Positions 7,723-7,983 of a stretch of DNA of 7,983 nt are shown piece by piece. Origin of the DNA: an uncultured Sutterella sp. GTDB taxonomy: Bacteria; Pseudomonadota; Gammaproteobacteria; Burkholderiales; Burkholderiaceae_F. Where the stretch lies: assembly GCA_905186105.1 (NCBI GenBank), contig LR994475.1:423447-431429 (forward strand), read 5' to 3'. The notes below the pieces were generated by a model, which made no database searches, was not told the DNA's origin, and saw nothing but the letters and a program-made list of their open reading frames with translations. The position numbers were made by a program, and so were the translations under genes. Numbering within the stretch: position 1 is the stretch's first letter; each line of letters opens with the position of its first letter.

Positions 7723-7748
7723 GTCGGTCGGAGGACTTCCGTACCGAC
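7723..7748. repeat. Hairpin in the bamB-der gap
   Basis: GTCGGTCGGA (7723-7732) pairs with TCCG and ACCGAC (7738-7748), ten pairs broken by one bulged T at 7742 inside a GTAC. Removing the T, or restoring GTACC to GGCC (one G-U), gives an unbroken ten-pair stem with a GGACT loop. No T-run follows on the + strand. On the - strand three bases separate it from a T5 run, so it could end antisense transcripts. It might also structure the der leader. Confidence 0.4.
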
Positions 7749-7766
7749 ACCATTTGATTAAACAAC

Positions 7767-7983
7767 ATGCTTCCTGTCATTGCTTTAGTGGTACGCCCGA
7801 ATGTGGGTAAGTCCACGCTTTTCAACCGACTGACCCGTAGCCGCGACGCCATTGTCGCAGACTTTCCTGGGTTGACTCGTGACCGTCAGTACGGTCAGGG
7901 TCGCGTCGGTCGCATGCCCTATATCGTGGTCGACACGGGTGGTTTTGAACCCGTGAAGTCCGAAGGCATCGTCAAAGTATGGT
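7767..7983 (+). CDS. der: Ribosome-assembly GTPase Der (EngA), N-terminal part, Walker A glycine altered
   Basis: Der has two tandem GTPase domains and is required for 50S subunit assembly. Seventy-two codons are visible from ATG 7767 to the window edge. They read MLPVIALV, then a G1/Walker A motif, then [33 protein letters not shown] and the G3 motif VVDTGG. The G1 motif of the family is GRPNVGKS; here residue 9 is Val (VRPNVGKS) because the codon is GTA inside GTAC at 7791-7794. Restoring GGCC gives GGC CGC, that is GR, so this looks like the same sequence defect as elsewhere but in frame. No good ribosome binding site is seen directly upstream of the ATG. The last bases (AAAGTATGG) also look odd, as the family has an alanine- or methionine-containing helix there. 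The C-terminal part lies outside the window. Confidence 0.93.
   Translation, partial: MLPVIALVVRPNVGKSTLFNRLTRSRDAIVADFPGLTRDRQYGQGRVGRMPYIVVDTGGFEPVKSEGIVKVW

Noticed and set aside
471..7983. Programmed ribosomal frameshifting as a shared regulatory device in the cluster
   Set aside because: No slippery heptamers or consistent downstream structures accompany the lesions; shift sizes vary, and a same-length missense and a stop show the same motif.
471..7983. Insertion scars or target duplications from a GTAC-specific mobile element
   Set aside because: Only one or two bases are gained or lost at each site; there is no flanking duplication or residual inverted repeat, and some sites lose bases.
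471..7983. Genome reduction with real pseudogenes, as in symbionts
   Set aside because: Essential genes would be lost together while retaining full-length, motif-perfect remnants; G+C and codon use are normal.

Overview
The window carries a classic proteobacterial housekeeping cluster on the + strand: ndk, rlmN, rodZ, ispG, hisS, yfgM, bamB and der. A divergent, truncated reading frame sits on the - strand at the left edge. The gene order, the beta-type IspG, the YfgM family and the roughly 50-55% G+C point to a betaproteobacterium of the order Burkholderiales. A Sutterellaceae-like gut commensal is my best guess, as inference only: I ran no database search.

Layout: 1-117 is the start of an unrecognised - strand gene. 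118-470 is a non-coding divergent region holding an extended -10 promoter and a two-hairpin ndk leader. ndk (471-897) and rlmN (922-2092) follow, then rodZ (2126-3063), a hairpin/terminator gap, ispG (3169-4422), hisS (4445-5740), yfgM (5757-6397), a 149-base gap with a likely promoter, bamB (6547-7698), a hairpin gap, and der (7767 to the right edge). Most spacers are short and several genes have good ribosome binding sites, so these look like a few consecutive operons. The products serve nucleotide balance (Ndk), rRNA/tRNA methylation (RlmN), cell shape (RodZ), isoprenoid synthesis (IspG), tRNA charging (HisS), envelope protein traffic (YfgM, BamB) and ribosome assembly (Der).

The striking thing is that every one of the eight genes is damaged, yet each is full length once repaired. 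I count about 14 small indels, one in-frame stop and one missense change in the Walker A motif of Der. The damage is not random. At most lesions the sequence reads GTAC (GGTAC, GTACC, GGTACC, GGGTAC) where the conserved protein calls for a sequence compatible with GGCC. Most of the remaining lesions can also be explained by a lost GGCC. Intact GGCC occurs only five times in the window, four of them as AGGCC and one as CGGCCA; TGGCC and GGGCC are absent. Since ispG, hisS and der are normally essential, the likeliest reading is systematic base-calling error at a modified GGCC motif in long-read data. That would make the errors an indirect footprint of a GGCC-specific DNA methyltransferase in the source organism. 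Real degeneration is much less likely, but only raw reads can decide. I saw no mobile element, CRISPR array, tRNA, rRNA or phage gene.
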